DNA of 64,000 nt from Candidatus Sulfotelmatobacter sp. (GTDB taxonomy: Bacteria; Acidobacteriota; Terriglobia; Terriglobales; Acidobacteriaceae): contig JADGNQ010000014.1 in assembly GCA_017883385.1 (NCBI GenBank), forward strand, positions 1 through 64,000, given 5' to 3'. The notes under the pieces were generated by a model, which saw only the letters and a program-made list of their open reading frames with translations, made no database searches and was not told the DNA's origin. This document shows positions 63,466-64,000 of this stretch, piece after piece. A program made the translations under genes and the position numbers. The stretch's first letter is position 1. Every line of letters begins with the position of its first letter.

Positions 63466-64000
63466 TTACTTCTGTGCCGTTGGCCCGGCCGGCGCCTTTT
63501 TGCGCCGCTCGGCAAGCTCGTTGGCTATCGACTGGTTCTTCTCTCGTGTCAGCGGATAAAAGAACAGGCACGCCGCGGCGGCCAGGAAAAACAGGCCTGC
63601 GTAAATGCTCGCGGTCAGCAGGATGCCTGTCTGCGTGTGCACCGATTGGACGTCGGCTTTGGATACCAGTCCATAGGCCGACAGCAGCCATCCGGCGATG
63701 GCGCCACCCAAGGCCAGTCCCGCCCATAACGCGAAGACAATGCCGCCAGTCACGGCACCGGTGGCGCGCCGAGCGTTCTTCCATTCGCCGTAATCTGCGA
63801 CATCGCCCATCATCGCCCACAGGATCGGGCCCGACAGCCCAAACGAAAACTGGCGAAGCACTTCTGTCGCGATGATGACATAGGTGGCGTGCGGCGAGAT
63901 CACATACAGCGCCATGCTGAAAATACCGGCCAGAATCATGCTGGCAATAAACAGCTCACGTTTGCCAACCCGGACCGAAACCACAGTCGACAAAGACACG
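63466..64000 (-). CDS. GPH-family sugar symporter, C-terminal part
   Basis: The last 178 residues of a membrane transporter whose beginning is beyond the window. Four hydrophobic helices with the MelB/XynP/UidB-type phrase GPILWAMMGDVADYGEWKNA and RRATGAVTGGI, the best-conserved block of the glycoside-pentoside-hexuronide cation symporters. The tail is short and basic. Just upstream of, and likely cotranscribed with, the xylanase gene (19-bp gap), so xylo-oligosaccharides are the likely cargo. Confidence 0.9.
   Translation of the reverse strand, partial: VSLSTVVSVRVGKRELFIASMILAGIFSMALYVISPHATYVIIATEVLRQFSFGLSGPILWAMMGDVADYGEWKNARRATGAVTGGIVFALWAGLALGGAIAGWLLSAYGLVSKADVQSVHTQTGILLTASIYAGLFFLAAAACLFFYPLTREKNQSIANELAERRKKAPAGPTAQK

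Overview
The window looks like chromosomal DNA of an Acidobacteriota species (Terriglobia, Koribacter-like). This is inferred from gene content and from the dispersed-repeat style of the intergenic DNA; no database search was run. Pointers are BshC (bacillithiol), a bactofilin, YVTN/PQQ-type beta-propeller secreted proteins, a Ser/Thr kinase and a winged-helix regulator that both carry TPR tails, a fused LptF-LptG permease, and many short REP-like palindromes. No tRNA or rRNA gene was recognised; the one RNA gene is a complete tmRNA.

Layout. 1-474: N-terminus of a secreted protein (minus strand). 688-3645: molybdate transporter modA-modB-modC, with repeat DNA in both gaps. 3757-8296: secreted PQQ-like propeller, GT39-type membrane glycosyltransferase, DUF3467 protein, GAF protein. 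8416-11986: lower glycolysis (gpmI, DUF2059 protein, eno) on the minus strand. 12339-17646: secreted glycine-zipper protein, orphan antitoxin-like protein, then a glycogen/alpha-glucan pair (GH57 and glgB, divergent). 17858-24071: secreted phosphoesterase, LptFG fusion, YVTN lipoprotein. 24254-27634: a Cpx-like stress module (histidine kinase, response regulator, divergent Spy/CpxP-like protein) with a striking array of operator half-sites. 28129-34438: ABC exporter, two methyltransferases, bactofilin, LolA-like secreted protein, GT4 glycosyltransferase. 34462-37383: MenC/N-succinylamino acid racemase-type enzyme, COG3375-type acetyltransferase, MazG. 37724-50208: GlpD, rhomboid protease with TPR tail, TPR kinase, GlpQ-like phosphodiesterase, small unknowns, HAD hydrolase, LysE exporter, Atp10-like protein, BshC, GNAT.

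50362-50730 is the tmRNA gene ssrA. Its last 24 bases (T-loop to CCA) recur with one mismatch at 59144-59167, bracketing about 8.4 kb that holds a small secreted protein, a 993-residue propeller, a 791-residue secreted protein and a TPR regulator. This is the expected signature of DNA integrated at the 3' end of ssrA, although no integrase is visible. The window ends with a xylan-use cluster on the minus strand: GH3 beta-xylosidase-type enzyme, GH10 xylanase and a truncated GPH-family sugar symporter.

The main features that gene content does not explain are (i) the CpxR/OmpR-like operator array at 26662-26754, (ii) the ssrA-bracketed segment, and (iii) several families of short palindromic repeats that sit between genes of single operons and, in the GT39 gene, inside the reading frame.
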